From positions 3,731,430-3,795,429 of the forward strand of contig CP030885.1 of NCBI GenBank assembly GCA_006969625.1: DNA of 64,000 nucleotides, in the 5' to 3' direction. A model generated the notes under the pieces. That model saw only the letters and a program-made list of their open reading frames with translations, was not told the DNA's origin and made no database searches. This document shows, piece by piece, positions 18,568 to 27,829 of this stretch. A program made the position numbers and the translations under genes. Positions within the stretch are counted from its first letter, which is position 1, and each line of letters starts with the position of its first letter. Source of the stretch: Rhodospirillaceae bacterium (lineage in GTDB: Bacteria > Pseudomonadota > Alphaproteobacteria > Kiloniellales > DSM-21159).

Positions 18568-19748
18568 CGCGCCGACCGGGCCCGCGGCGCATAGATGGCG
18601 ACGCCTGTCATCGTCTGATTGACGTGCACCGAGTTCATCTGCTCCCCGTAGGTGCTGAAACCCGTGACCTTGTAGCCGGCCAGCAGCTTCGACAGCGCAT
18701 GCACCTTCTGGGTATGCTCGGCCTCGATCCGCCGCAGCACGCAATCGAACGCGATGATCGCCTCCGGCGTTTCCAACGCACACAAGGATGCCAGCGCCGA
18801 TTCGAGATGCTCGACCATATCGCGCGGCCTGGCCACGGTCAGCACCAGCCCCTCGTCGATCGCCGAGAAGAACCTGAGATCGCCGTTCGGCAGCACCTGC
18901 TGGATGGCCCGCACGTGATGCCGGCCCCCGAGTTTGACGACGACCGGATGCGCAGCGAACACGAAGGGCGACAGCTGGCCGGGATCGATGCCGACGATGC
19001 GGGCATACTCGCGCGCCGCCGGTTCGGCGTTGATCTCGCGCACGACGCGCTGGCCGGGATCGGCCTCGGTCACGACCATCTTCGCGTCGGTCGGCTCCAG
19101 GTGGTCGAAACCGAATACCTCGACGCGACAGCGCGAGCGGACCAGGGCCAGAACCGCGGCGTTCTCGTGAAAGGCGCCGCCGTGCAGGACGAAGGTCTTG
19201 GCGAAGTCCAGCCGGTCACCGGCCGAGCCGCCGAACAGCGGCATGCCGCCGAGCGCCGGGCTCAGGGTCGCGACCAGACGGTCCTCCAACAAGGACAGAC
19301 CGTCGACGAGCAACAGTGCGAATTCGTTGCCCCAGTCCGGTGCGCTGCGCACCAAGCGGCCGCGAAGGTCCGCAGCGCCGCTGGCCAAGGCGTGCCGGTC
19401 GAAGCGGTCCAGACGATCGACGAAGAGCGTGGAGATCGCAAAGTTCGCGGCCGAGAAGCCGACGGCGACGATGTGCTCGTCGGTGTAGCCGCCGCTGGCG
19501 ATTTCCCCGGCGGTCGTGCAGCCGATCACGGGCGTGTCCGGGAAGGTCGCGGCACTCAAGCTTGCCACGGTCTCGCGGTCGGCCGACGGCGACACGAACA
19601 GGACCAAGAGACCGAGCGCTTCCGGACCGATCTGCTCAGCCAGGCAAGCAAATGCACTGCCAAGATCTTCGACGGATGCCTGGGCTTGGCGGATCGCTCG
19701 GCAACCGGAAACGCGGTCTTTGGCCGGGGCCAGAAGACACGCGTCCAT
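18564..19748 (-). CDS. FIST-domain sensor protein (NosP-like)
   Basis: 394-residue cytosolic protein with FIST-N (about 35-225, VIGCTTAGEIASGGY) and FIST-C (about 235-375, ending GFSTYGEQMNSVHVNQT). In other bacteria FIST proteins coupled to NahK-type kinases (NosP) bind haem/NO and control the kinase. The ATGA overlap with the hybrid kinase gene strongly suggests the same pairing. Whether this protein binds haem, NO or another small ligand cannot be told from sequence alone. Confidence 0.88.
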   Translation of the reverse strand: MDACLLAPAKDRVSGCRAIRQAQASVEDLGSAFACLAEQIGPEALGLLVLFVSPSADRETVASLSAATFPDTPVIGCTTAGEIASGGYTDEHIVAVGFSAANFAISTLFVDRLDRFDRHALASGAADLRGRLVRSAPDWGNEFALLLVDGLSLLEDRLVATLSPALGGMPLFGGSAGDRLDFAKTFVLHGGAFHENAAVLALVRSRCRVEVFGFDHLEPTDAKMVVTEADPGQRVVREINAEPAAREYARIVGIDPGQLSPFVFAAHPVVVKLGGRHHVRAIQQVLPNGDLRFFSAIDEGLVLTVARPRDMVEHLESALASLCALETPEAIIAFDCVLRRIEAEHTQKVHALSKLLAGYKVTGFSTYGEQMNSVHVNQTMTGVAIYAPRARSAR

Positions 19749-19794
19749 TTTCCTCCCAAACTACTGTACGTTATGTTTTTTGACTACTTCTAGG

Positions 19795-20499
19795 TTAGTC
19801 GAGGCCAGCCGCGTCGTACAGGATTTTTTCGAAGCGCGCGTTCTGTGCCATCAGCACCGCCTGCGTGCGGCTCTGCACGCCGAGCTTGCGCAGGATCGCC
19901 GTAATGTGCGCCTTCACCGTCGTCTCGGCGATGCTCAGCTCGTAGGCGATCTGCTTGTTCAACTTGCCCTGGCAGACCAGCTGCAGAATCTTGGATTGCT
20001 GCACGGTCAGCTCGGACAGCCGCCGCAACAGTTCGTCGTCGGTTGAGGCGGCCTCGGCTGCGCCGGCCAGCGGGATGTTGCCGTCCGGCAGAAACACCTG
20101 GCCCCGCCAGATCTCGGCAAACGCCCGCCGAAAGACATCGCGCTGGCTGTGTTTCGGGACGAACCCGGATGCACCCGCCTGAATCGCCGAGGCGACGATT
20201 CGCGGATCGGCCAGGGACGAGACGACGATGACGGGGATTGCGCCCAACTTGCGCTTCAGCCGGATCAGCCCGTCCAGCCCCTGCACGTCGGGCAGGCTGA
20301 GGTCGAGCAGAACCGCTTCCGGCTTGAAGCCGCTTTCCAGGAGCGCCAGGGCCGCGTCCAGCCGGTCCGCCGTCTGGATCGCGTCCACATCGACGACGGA
20401 CCGCAGCGTCAGCGACAGCGCCTCGCAGAAGAGCGGGTGGTCGTCGACGATCAGCGCAGCCGCCAGCTTCACCTTTGGGGCAACGATGGTGTCGGTCAT
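19795..20499 (-). CDS. LuxR/NarL-family response regulator (AgmR/ExaE-like)
   Basis: 234-residue two-domain response regulator. The receiver has Asp19/Asp20 and phospho-acceptor Asp66 in LLDLSLPDVQG and Lys116; the LuxR HTH (about 165-225) has LTVQQSKILQLVCQGKLNKQIA. It lies between the PQQ alcohol dehydrogenase and the FIST/kinase genes, all on the minus strand. This is the position of AgmR-type regulators of quinoprotein ethanol dehydrogenases. An alternative in-frame start at 20583 would add 28 residues. A TTGGTCC...GGACCAA dyad lies in the upstream gap near 20523-20574. Confidence 0.88.
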   Translation of the reverse strand: MTDTIVAPKVKLAAALIVDDHPLFCEALSLTLRSVVDVDAIQTADRLDAALALLESGFKPEAVLLDLSLPDVQGLDGLIRLKRKLGAIPVIVVSSLADPRIVASAIQAGASGFVPKHSQRDVFRRAFAEIWRGQVFLPDGNIPLAGAAEAASTDDELLRRLSELTVQQSKILQLVCQGKLNKQIAYELSIAETTVKAHITAILRKLGVQSRTQAVLMAQNARFEKILYDAAGLD

Positions 20500-20658
20500 G
20501 GCCCGGCAGACCCCCGGCAGGCTTGGTCCAGAATTGTCAGCATAGCAATCGAATGTCCCCACAGGAATTGGACCAATTGGCAATGCGGAACGCGCCGCAG
20601 GAGAAAGGGCGCGCCCCGATGGACGCGCCCTCGCAACACCTCGGGATGCTCGCGACCC

Positions 20659-22437
20659 TCAGTTCGCTGCGCTGAGTTGGGACGGGATCTTGAAGGTCCA
20701 GAGCAGGCCGCCCTGGTTCAGGTAGTTGACCTTCTTGGCGACTTCGCCGCCCCACAGCGGCACGGCGCCGCCCCAGCCGGAGATGACCGCAACGTACTGC
20801 TCGCCGTCCATCTCCCAGGTGATCGGCTGGCCGACGATGCCGGAGCCGGTCTGGAAGGACCAGAGTTCCTCGCCGGTCTCGTCGTCGAAGGCCTTGAAGT
20901 GGCCTTCCGGAGTGCCGGTGAACACCAGGCCGCCGGCGGTCGTCATGACGCCGCCCCACAGCGGCGCATTGTTCTTGTACTCCCACTTCACCTCGCCGGT
21001 CAGCGGATCGATCGCCTTGAGCGAGCCGATGTAGTCCTCGAACAGCGGCTTGATGGTGAAGCCCGAGCCGAGGTAGGCGGCCCCCTTCTTGTAGGTGACC
21101 GGCTCGTTCCAGATGTCCATGCCCCACTCGTTGGAGGGGACGTAGAACAGACCCGTCTTCTGGCTGTAGGCCATCGGCTGCCAGTTCTTGCCGCCCAGGA
21201 AGGACGGCACAGCGAAGACCGTCTCGCCCTTCTGGCCGTCGGTCGATGCGGCCGGGTCGCCCGGACGGTTCTCCTCGACGAACTGCGGCCGGCCGGTCTC
21301 GTCGATGCCGGAAGCCCAATTGATCTGCTCGACGAAGGGATAGGCGGCGACGAAGGCGCCGTCCTCGCGGTTCAGAACGTAGAAGAAGCCGTTGCGGTCG
21401 GCGGTGGCGTAGCGCCGGTCGCCGTTGGCGTCGACGAAGGGAATCACTTCGTTCACGCCGTCGAAGTCCCAGCCCTCGCGCGGGGTGGTCTGGAAGTGCC
21501 ACTTGATCTCGCCGTTCGCCGGGTCGATGCCGAGGCGCGAGGCGGCGTAGAGGTTGTCGCCGGCATTGTCGGGCACCGGCTCGCCGGCGTTGCGCAGGTG
21601 GCTGTTCCAGGGGGCGGGGTTGCCGGTGCCGAACACCAGGGTGTCCGTGTCGATGTCGTAGGTGCCGCCGAGCCAGGTAGCGCCGCCGCCGGTCTTCCAC
21701 ATGTCACCCGGCCAGGTCGCGTTCAGCGTCCCGGTCATCGTCGAGGGCTCGCCCTTGAAGGTGCCGACGTGGCCCTCGATGACGGGACGGGTCCAGACCA
21801 TTTCGCCGGTTTCGGCGTCGCGCGCCTGGACCTCGCCGACGATGCCGAATTCGCCACCGGACACGCCGGTGACGATCAGGCCGTTCACGATCACGGGCGC
21901 CGCCGTGTAGCTGTAGCCGGCCTTGTAGTCGGCGATCTTCTTGCGCCAGACGACGTCGCCGGTCTTCCGGTCGAGCGCGACGATACGCGCGTCGAGCGTG
22001 CCGAAGTAGATCATGTCGCCGTAGATCGCCGCCCCGCGGTTGACGACGTCGCAACAGGGCAGGATGCCCTCGGGAAGGCGGGCGTCGTACTGCCAGATCT
22101 CCTCGCCGGTCTTCACGTCGATGGCGTAGAGGCGAGAGTAGGACCCGGTGATGTACATGACGCCGTCGTAAACCAGCGGCTGGGTCTCCTGACCGCGCTG
22201 CTTCTCGCCGCCGAGCGAGAAGGCCCAGGCCGGCACCAGCCGCCCGACGTTCTCCGTGTTGATCATGTCCAACGGGCTGTAGCGCTGCTGGTGACGTCCC
22301 ATGCCGTTGGTGACGACTTGCGTCGTGACGGTCTGATCGTCTCGCAGATCGGCTTCGGTGACCTGTGCGTCGGCGCCCCCCGTGGCGAGCCCCGAGACCA
22401 ACAGACCGGCACCGAGCGCGGAGATGAAACGCTTCAT
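20659..22437 (-). CDS. PQQ-dependent alcohol dehydrogenase, lanthanide-type signature
   Basis: 592-residue periplasmic quinoprotein (eight-bladed propeller) that oxidises primary alcohols with PQQ and passes electrons to cytochrome c550. Signal peptide 1-24 (GGADA-Q). The vicinal disulfide Cys128-Cys129 is present. Metal/PQQ ligands line up as Glu196, Asn273 and catalytic Asp324. Asp326, two residues after Asp324 in [10 protein letters not shown], is the extra acidic ligand that marks lanthanide-dependent enzymes (XoxF, PedH, ExaF). Calcium-dependent ExaA/MxaF enzymes have Ser or Ala there. Overall similarity is to ExaA/PedH ethanol dehydrogenases rather than MxaF. Confidence 0.92.
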   Translation of the reverse strand: MKRFISALGAGLLVSGLATGGADAQVTEADLRDDQTVTTQVVTNGMGRHQQRYSPLDMINTENVGRLVPAWAFSLGGEKQRGQETQPLVYDGVMYITGSYSRLYAIDVKTGEEIWQYDARLPEGILPCCDVVNRGAAIYGDMIYFGTLDARIVALDRKTGDVVWRKKIADYKAGYSYTAAPVIVNGLIVTGVSGGEFGIVGEVQARDAETGEMVWTRPVIEGHVGTFKGEPSTMTGTLNATWPGDMWKTGGGATWLGGTYDIDTDTLVFGTGNPAPWNSHLRNAGEPVPDNAGDNLYAASRLGIDPANGEIKWHFQTTPREGWDFDGVNEVIPFVDANGDRRYATADRNGFFYVLNREDGAFVAAYPFVEQINWASGIDETGRPQFVEENRPGDPAASTDGQKGETVFAVPSFLGGKNWQPMAYSQKTGLFYVPSNEWGMDIWNEPVTYKKGAAYLGSGFTIKPLFEDYIGSLKAIDPLTGEVKWEYKNNAPLWGGVMTTAGGLVFTGTPEGHFKAFDDETGEELWSFQTGSGIVGQPITWEMDGEQYVAVISGWGGAVPLWGGEVAKKVNYLNQGGLLWTFKIPSQLSAAN

Positions 22438-22457
22438 GGATGACCTCCCTTGGTTCG

Positions 22458-22489
22458 GCCGTCTTGACGTGCTGCCGTCTTCACGTGCT
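22458..22489 (-). promoter_or_regulatory. Tandem 16-bp direct repeat upstream of the alcohol dehydrogenase
   Basis: GCCGTCTTGACGTGCT and GCCGTCTTCACGTGCT (plus-strand spelling) lie head to tail, differing at one base, 21-52 bp before the dehydrogenase ATG. Closely spaced direct repeats are typical of response-regulator binding sites. A site for the neighbouring LuxR-type regulator is a reasonable but untested guess. Confidence 0.45.
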
Positions 22490-22655
22490 GTCCGCGAGCG
22501 GCCTTACCCGTCGTCAGGGCATTATCCTCGGGTGTCGCCGATCTGAGTATTGAACCTTGGTCGTACGGCACCGCGCGGTCCACGAGGCCGAGGAGTCGCC
22601 TGGCGGGCACAAAGCCAGCGCGCGAAGCATGCCGAGCTCGCCTCGGGCCGGACGC

Positions 22656-23189
22656 TCAGAACAGGCGCTGATACTTCCAGTCGTCCGCATCGGGGGTCGC
22701 CGCGGCAGGATCGTACCCCTCGCCCTGCAGGCTGCGCGCGACCGGCAGGCCCGCCTCTGCGGCCTGGTCGATGTAGCGGCGACCAAGCGCCTCGTCGCGC
22801 GGCACGCCGTGGCCGCGCAGAAGATCGAGCCCGTAGTTGAACTGGCCGATCGGGTCGCCGGCCTCGGCCGCGCGCTTGTCCCAAGCCGCCGCGGCCGCCG
22901 GATCCTCCGGGCCGCCGAGGCCGTTGTTCGTCAGTTGCGCCATCCAGGTCATCGCCCCGGTGTAGCCGGCCTCCGCGCACTGCTCCAGGAGTCGGCGGGC
23001 GGGGACGTGCCGTCCGGCCTTCGTGATGTGATAGCCGTGCGAGCAGGTCACCATGTCCACCTCGCCGCGCGCCACCTTCTCCATCACGCTGTTGAAGGAC
23101 ATCTCCTCCGGATTCAGCGTGCCGTATTCGTCGGCGGTCGCGGTCGCCGGCAGCAGCAGCGCGAGACAGAGCGGCAGTAGAAGGCGCAT
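22656..23189 (-). CDS. Secreted Sel1/TPR-like repeat protein
   Basis: 177-residue exported protein with a signal peptide (1-19, ATATA-DEY) and Sel1-type repeats, seen as AGYTGAMTWMAQLTNNGLGG and AGDPIGQFNYGLDLLRGHGVPRDEALG. Sel1 repeats are protein-protein interaction helices. It lies between the alcohol dehydrogenase and the ABC exporter genes, on the same strand. It may act as a periplasmic assembly or interaction factor of the quinoprotein system; the precise role is unknown. Confidence 0.75.
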   Translation of the reverse strand: MRLLLPLCLALLLPATATADEYGTLNPEEMSFNSVMEKVARGEVDMVTCSHGYHITKAGRHVPARRLLEQCAEAGYTGAMTWMAQLTNNGLGGPEDPAAAAAWDKRAAEAGDPIGQFNYGLDLLRGHGVPRDEALGRRYIDQAAEAGLPVARSLQGEGYDPAAATPDADDWKYQRLF

Positions 23190-23329
23190 GGCTGTTCTCC
23201 AGGTCGGCTTTATGGAAAATCGTACCAGGGCGGAGGGTGCGGCGCGAGGCCCTTCGGCGCGGCGTTCGTTCGAAAAAGGGCCGCGCGGCCCATTTGCCGC
23301 GCAGTACCAGAGCGTTCCCGAACGGCACC

Positions 23330-24124
23330 TCAGGCCCGGCGGCGCACCATGCCACGGGCCGGGTCGTAGCCCCACAGCGCCAGTCCGGCGAACAGCGCCA
23401 GCGCCAGAACGACCCACCCCAGCGCCGTCGGGTTGAGCGAACCGTACAGCGCGAAGCGGATCAGCTCGACGGCATGGGTGAAGGGGTTGAGCGCGCAGAT
23501 GTCGCGCAGCAACTCCGAGCTCTCGGCCATCTTCCAGAGCGGATAGAGCGCCGAGGACAGGAAGAACATGGGGAAGATGACGAAGTTCATGACGCCGGCG
23601 AAGTTCTCGAGCTGCTTGATCAGCGAGGACAAGGCCAGGCCCAGCGCGCCGAGCATCAGCCCGGTCACCATCAGCACGGGCAGCGCCAGCAGGTAGCCCT
23701 CGACCGGCATGACGACCCCGACGAGCATGCCGGCCAGGACGAGGAAGGCATAGACCTGCAGGATGGAGATCACCGTGCCGGCCAGCAGCTTGCTGAACAG
23801 CAGCCACCAGCGCGGCATCGGGCTGGTCAGCAGCAGCCGCATCGACCCCATCTCGCGGTCGTAGACCAGGCTGAGCGAACTCTGCATGCCGTTGAAGAGC
23901 TGCACCATCCCGCACAGCCCCGGGACGATGTAGACCTCGTAGGTGATGTAGGTCTCGTAGGGCGGCGTGATCGACAGCCCGAGCGCCGCGCGGAACCCGG
24001 CGGCGAAGACCACCAGCCACACCAGCGGGCGCACCAGGGCGGCGATGAAGCGCCCGCGCTGATTGACGAAGCGCAGCGTCTCGCGCAGCACGATCGCCCA
24101 GGCGCAGGTCAGGTAGGCCCTCAT
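23330..24124 (-). CDS. ABC-2 type permease, PQQ alcohol dehydrogenase-associated
   Basis: 264-residue membrane protein with about six hydrophobic segments and the ABC-2 core RLLLTSPMPRWWLLFSKLLA. It forms an exporter with the ATPase encoded immediately upstream (4-nt overlap). Such ATPase/permease pairs are regularly encoded in PQQ alcohol-dehydrogenase clusters together with the beta-propeller and binding proteins found next to it here. The cargo is unknown. Confidence 0.88.
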   Translation of the reverse strand: MRAYLTCAWAIVLRETLRFVNQRGRFIAALVRPLVWLVVFAAGFRAALGLSITPPYETYITYEVYIVPGLCGMVQLFNGMQSSLSLVYDREMGSMRLLLTSPMPRWWLLFSKLLAGTVISILQVYAFLVLAGMLVGVVMPVEGYLLALPVLMVTGLMLGALGLALSSLIKQLENFAGVMNFVIFPMFFLSSALYPLWKMAESSELLRDICALNPFTHAVELIRFALYGSLNPTALGWVVLALALFAGLALWGYDPARGMVRRRA

Positions 24125-24867
24125 GCCCCGGCCTCGCCCATCCCGTCGGTCAGCGCGAGAAACCGCTCGGCCAGCGGCAGGGCTCCGGCGATCTCGCCGG
24201 CCGCGCCGCGCGCCAGCACCTTGCCGCGATGCAGGATGATGAGCGCATCGTCCGGCCAGACCTCGTCGACCAGGTGGGTGGCCCACAGCACGGTGATGCC
24301 CTGGTCGGCGCATAGCGCATGGACATGCCGGGTGATCGCCTGGCGGCTGGCGGCATCCAGGCCGACCGTCGGCTCGTCGAGCAGCAGGACATCGGGCGAG
24401 TGCAGGATCGCCCGAGCGATTTCCATCCGGCGGCGGTGTCCGCCGTTCAGGTCGCGCGCCCGCTCGTCGGCCCGTTCGCGCATGTCCAGCCGCTCCAGGG
24501 CCGCCTCGATGCGGCCGTCCGCCTCGCGGCGGCCGATGCCGTGCAGGGCGGCGAAATACAGGAGATTGCGCCGGATCGAGAGGTCGAGGTCGAGCGTCGG
24601 CTGCTGAAACACCACGCCGATGCGCGCCAGCGCCGCCCGCGGATGCCGGCGCATGTCGAAGCCCGCAACCTCGATCCGACCCCGGTCGGTCACGAAAAGG
24701 CGGGTCAGCAGCGCGAAGAGGGTCGACTTGCCCGCCCCGTTCGGTCCGAGCAAGGCGCAGAACTCGCCCCGCGCGACAGCGAAGCCGACACCGTCGAGCG
24801 CCATTTTCGGCCCGTAGCTGTAGGAGACGTCGGTAACCGCCAGGCCAACCGGCGGCGCTTCGGTCAT
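24121..24867 (-). CDS. ABC transporter ATP-binding protein, PQQ alcohol dehydrogenase-associated
   Basis: 248-residue ATPase for the ABC-2 permease. Motifs: Walker A LLGPNGAGKST, signature in the variant form LNGGHRRR, Walker B VLLLDEPTVGLD and H-loop WATH. It belongs to the set of genes that co-occurs with quinoprotein alcohol dehydrogenases (ATPase, permease, beta-propeller, binding protein). Stop and start overlap with the permease indicates one complex. Confidence 0.9.
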   Translation of the reverse strand: MTEAPPVGLAVTDVSYSYGPKMALDGVGFAVARGEFCALLGPNGAGKSTLFALLTRLFVTDRGRIEVAGFDMRRHPRAALARIGVVFQQPTLDLDLSIRRNLLYFAALHGIGRREADGRIEAALERLDMRERADERARDLNGGHRRRMEIARAILHSPDVLLLDEPTVGLDAASRQAITRHVHALCADQGITVLWATHLVDEVWPDDALIILHRGKVLARGAAGEIAGALPLAERFLALTDGMGEAGA

Positions 24868-24939
24868 GGCACGGGCCTCACGGATACATCGCTCTCGTCG
24901 TGATCCCCAGGGTCGTCTCCTCTACCACATTCGACGCTG

Positions 24940-25404
24940 TCACTTGATGGTGATGTCGACCCGCTGGGATTCGCCGGTAGACCCCGGCAGGCGCAGACTA
25001 TACCGCCCCGGCTTGATGGCCACGAAGCCGATCTCCATCGTGCCCGCCTCGTCGAACTCGACGCTGTCCAGCCCGAGCGGCCGTACCTCCAGGCCGTTGA
25101 TCACGATTTCGTCGATCCAGATCGCGCGGAAGAACTCCGGGCCGACCAGCGCCAGCTCCGCCGAGCCGTCGGCTTCGATCTCCATCTCGTAGTAGCGCCC
25201 CGATTCCAGCGTGATCGGGCCCTCGGCGATGGGCACGCCCGACGACAGGGTCAGTCCCGGCATTTCCCCGATGTTGCCCTTCGACAGCAGGCCGGCGAAG
25301 CCGAGCTCGTGCGCCGCGGCGCTCGAGGCCCCCAAACCCAGGCTCAGGCCCAGCAATGCACCCAGGCTCAGCGCGGCAAGGCGCGATCTTCCGATGGTCA
25401 CCAT
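24940..25404 (-). CDS. Secreted hypothetical protein of the PQQ alcohol-oxidation cluster
   Basis: 154-residue protein with a clear signal peptide (1-31, SSAAA-HEL) and a beta-rich mature part ending RVDITIK. AGGGAGGAG lies just before the ATG, a strong ribosome-binding site. The mature protein resembles small periplasmic beta-sandwich (cupredoxin-like) proteins in size, but I see no copper-ligand set (no Cys, only one His), so it is left unassigned. It lies between the ATPase and beta-propeller genes on the same strand. Confidence 0.65.
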   Translation of the reverse strand: MVTIGRSRLAALSLGALLGLSLGLGASSAAAHELGFAGLLSKGNIGEMPGLTLSSGVPIAEGPITLESGRYYEMEIEADGSAELALVGPEFFRAIWIDEIVINGLEVRPLGLDSVEFDEAGTMEIGFVAIKPGRYSLRLPGSTGESQRVDITIK

Positions 25405-25470
25405 GGTCTCCTCCCTTTTTCCGATTGCGATTTTCGCCCCCACCGACTCGTCCGGCACGTGGCGGGCGCT

Positions 25471-26448
25471 TCAGGGCCGCGCGTCGGCGCCCCAAGGGAA
25501 CCGTCCGACCTTGATCGTCTTGATCGGCTCCAGCGCCGCCACGTCGATCACCGTGACGTCGCCCGACACGCCGTTGGTCGTGAAGAGCAGCGAACGGTCG
25601 GGCGAGAAGGCCATGTGCCAGACCCGGCGCCCGACGAGCAGATACTTTTCCACCTCGTAGGTCTCGGCATTGACGACGGCGACATGGTTTGACGGGCCCA
25701 GCGCCACGAAGGCACGCGCCTCGTCGGCCGTGAACTCGAAGCCGACCGGCTGCACGCGGTCACGATGCACGCCCTGCACTTCGAAACCGATCTTGGCGAT
25801 CTCCGTCTGGTCCGCCACGTTGAAGACCGTGATGGTCCCGCCGATCTCCGAACTGACCCAGAGCTCGGTGCCGTCCTTTATGAACTCGGCGTGACGCGGC
25901 CGCGCATCGACCAGCGTGTTGGCGAAGAGCTGCTCGGTCTCCGTATCGATCCAGTGCGCCATGTTCGTGGTCTCGGAGGTGGTGATGGCGATCTTGCCGT
26001 CCGGCGAGACCGCCATGCCCTCCGGTTCGATCCCGACGTCGATCTGGGCGATCACCTGCCGGGTCTCGGTGTCGACCACGGTGGTGATCGCATCGTCCTC
26101 GTTGGCGATGTAGAGGCGGCGGTTGTCGGGGTGCAGGACGAACTGCTCCGGATCCTCGCCGGAGGGCAGGTTGTGCAGGATCTCGCCCGTCTCCGGGTCC
26201 ATCACCTGCACCGAATCGCTGTCCGAGGCGCAGATGTAGACGCGGCTGAAGTCCTTGGAGAAGGTAATGCCGCGGGGACGCTCGCCGGTCGGGATGGTGC
26301 GCACGACCTCCAGCGTGTCCACGTCGATGACGCTGATCGTGTCGTCCTTCTCGTTGGTCACCCAGATTTCCCCGCCATCCGCCGCCGCGGCCCCGGCGCC
26401 GCAAAGCAAGGCCGTGGCGGCGATAAGTCCAACGCCGTGTGCGCGCAT
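25471..26448 (-). CDS. PQQ-dependent catabolism-associated YVTN beta-propeller protein
   Basis: 325-residue periplasmic seven-bladed propeller. A signal peptide (1-23) is followed by repeated YVTN-type blades such as EIWVTNEKDDTISVIDVDTL, RVYICASDSDSVQVMDPETG and RLYIANEDDAITTVVDTET. Proteins of this type are a constant partner of PQQ alcohol dehydrogenase/ABC clusters; their function is not established. It is downstream of the binding-protein gene by 47 nt, a gap that contains a 2 x 12-bp tandem repeat (26466-26489). Confidence 0.88.
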   Translation of the reverse strand: MRAHGVGLIAATALLCGAGAAAADGGEIWVTNEKDDTISVIDVDTLEVVRTIPTGERPRGITFSKDFSRVYICASDSDSVQVMDPETGEILHNLPSGEDPEQFVLHPDNRRLYIANEDDAITTVVDTETRQVIAQIDVGIEPEGMAVSPDGKIAITTSETTNMAHWIDTETEQLFANTLVDARPRHAEFIKDGTELWVSSEIGGTITVFNVADQTEIAKIGFEVQGVHRDRVQPVGFEFTADEARAFVALGPSNHVAVVNAETYEVEKYLLVGRRVWHMAFSPDRSLLFTTNGVSGDVTVIDVAALEPIKTIKVGRFPWGADARP

Positions 26449-26495
26449 GCCCTTGATCTCTCCTTGTGTCCGTCCTCGTGTCCGTCCTCGCCGAT

Positions 26496-27659
26496 CTAGA
26501 AACGGTCGCATCCGCTTTCCGGCGCATCGAGGCCGAGGGTGTCCAGTTCGCTGCGCTCGTGCAGGTAGCCCTCGATCGGTGCCAGGGCGCTCACAGCGCG
26601 CGGATGCACCAGCGGGATCGGCTGGCGCAGTTGACCGTTCCAGGGCCGATAGCTCATGGCGCGGCCCTTCTGGCCGGCCAGCTCGAAGCGATCGGACAGG
26701 ATGTAGGCGCGCAGCGAGGCCGCATCGGCCTTGCCGGTCCGCGTCACGGCTTCGCCCACCGTGCGCGCGGCCGCCCAGGCCGCATAGTCTTCCGAGCGCA
26801 TCGGCCGCCCCGCCATCGCGACGAAGCGGTTCTGAAGCTGGGCCGCCCCCCACTGCTCGACCACCGGCGACCAGGCGCGCGGCACGAGCCCTTCGGAGCC
26901 GGCGATCAGCCGCGGCTCCCAGGTGTTGTAGAGGAAGTATCTGCCGAAATCGCCCAGCTCGTCGGCCACCACCAGCACGTCGTGGTCGTCCAGATCCTGT
27001 GTGTAGAGCGGCACCTCCTGGGTCGCGTTGCGGCGGATATCCGCATCGTACGCCCAGACCCGCTCGTCGACGATTTCGAGGCGGAACTTCGCGGCAGACC
27101 GGCGCAGGGCTGCGGCGAAGGCCTCGTCAGACGGCTGCGTGCCGACCACCAGGGCCCACTCGTCCCAGCGCCGCTTGCCGAGGAACTGCGCCAGCGCGTC
27201 GGCCCGCATCGCGTAGCTGGGGATCGTGTGCAGGACGTTGGCCCGGCAGTCTGCGTCGCGCAGCGCGTCGTCCTGGGCGACGGCGTTGAACAGCAAGGCA
27301 TCCGCGAACTCCGGCATGTCCGCCAGCGCCAGCAGGGCGTCCTGCGGGGCGTTCACGACCAGGACATCGCTGGCCGCGCGGGCGCGCAGCGCTGCCGCGC
27401 GCCAGTCGCCGCCCGGCGGCACCACCTGCACCTCCAAGGCGTAGCTCTGGCCGAGGAAGCGTCCGGTCGTCGCGTTGTCCTCCACGCCGAGGGCGGCGCC
27501 GGCCAGCCCGAGATCCTCGGGCACCGGCTCCAGGTTGGACAGCGTCGGCGGCCGCTCGACCTGCTGTTCCAGATAGGCGATGGTGACGGCCACTTCGGCG
27601 CGGGCGGCGGCGGACAAAACCGTAGCGAGAGTCAGCGCGACGAGCAGCGCAGAGCGCAT
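26496..27659 (-). CDS. ABC-type substrate-binding protein, PQQ alcohol dehydrogenase system
   Basis: 387-residue periplasmic binding protein of the branched-chain-type fold. It has a signal peptide (1-21, AARAE), AYLEQQVERPPTLSNLEP after it and DVLVVNAPQDALLALADM and DDHDVLVVADELGDFGRY blocks. This is the binding-protein member of the gene set that travels with quinoprotein alcohol dehydrogenases. It is the first gene of the minus-strand block and diverges from cytochrome c550. Confidence 0.86.
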   Translation of the reverse strand: MRSALLVALTLATVLSAAARAEVAVTIAYLEQQVERPPTLSNLEPVPEDLGLAGAALGVEDNATTGRFLGQSYALEVQVVPPGGDWRAAALRARAASDVLVVNAPQDALLALADMPEFADALLFNAVAQDDALRDADCRANVLHTIPSYAMRADALAQFLGKRRWDEWALVVGTQPSDEAFAAALRRSAAKFRLEIVDERVWAYDADIRRNATQEVPLYTQDLDDHDVLVVADELGDFGRYFLYNTWEPRLIAGSEGLVPRAWSPVVEQWGAAQLQNRFVAMAGRPMRSEDYAAWAAARTVGEAVTRTGKADAASLRAYILSDRFELAGQKGRAMSYRPWNGQLRQPIPLVHPRAVSALAPIEGYLHERSELDTLGLDAPESGCDRF

Positions 27660-27717
27660 GGGGGTGCTCCAGGACCTTGCTGTGTGAGCATAAGCCGCCC
27701 CAAGCGGCGGCGGTACT

Positions 27718-27729
27718 CGACCATGGTCG
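27718..27729. promoter_or_regulatory. 12-bp palindrome in the divergent binding-protein / cytochrome c550 gap
   Basis: CGACCATGGTCG is a perfect palindrome about 60 bp upstream of the minus-strand gene and 100 bp upstream of the cytochrome gene. It may be an operator shared by both; this is inference from position only. Confidence 0.3.
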
Positions 27730-27829
27730 GAACTGGAACGGCGCGCTATGGGTCGAAAGTCGAATACCGCGCCGGTGGGAGGCCATGATACATGCCGGTC
27801 TCGATTTCGTGGACCGGAGGATCCTTCCC

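Noticed and set aside
15949..18594. 881-codon plus-strand open frame opposite the hybrid kinase
   Set aside because: The minus strand encodes a complete PAS-HisKA-HATPase-receiver protein; the plus frame has no family features.
20149..22443. 764-codon plus-strand open frame opposite the PQQ alcohol dehydrogenase
   Set aside because: Shadow frame; the minus-strand quinoprotein has all expected motifs.
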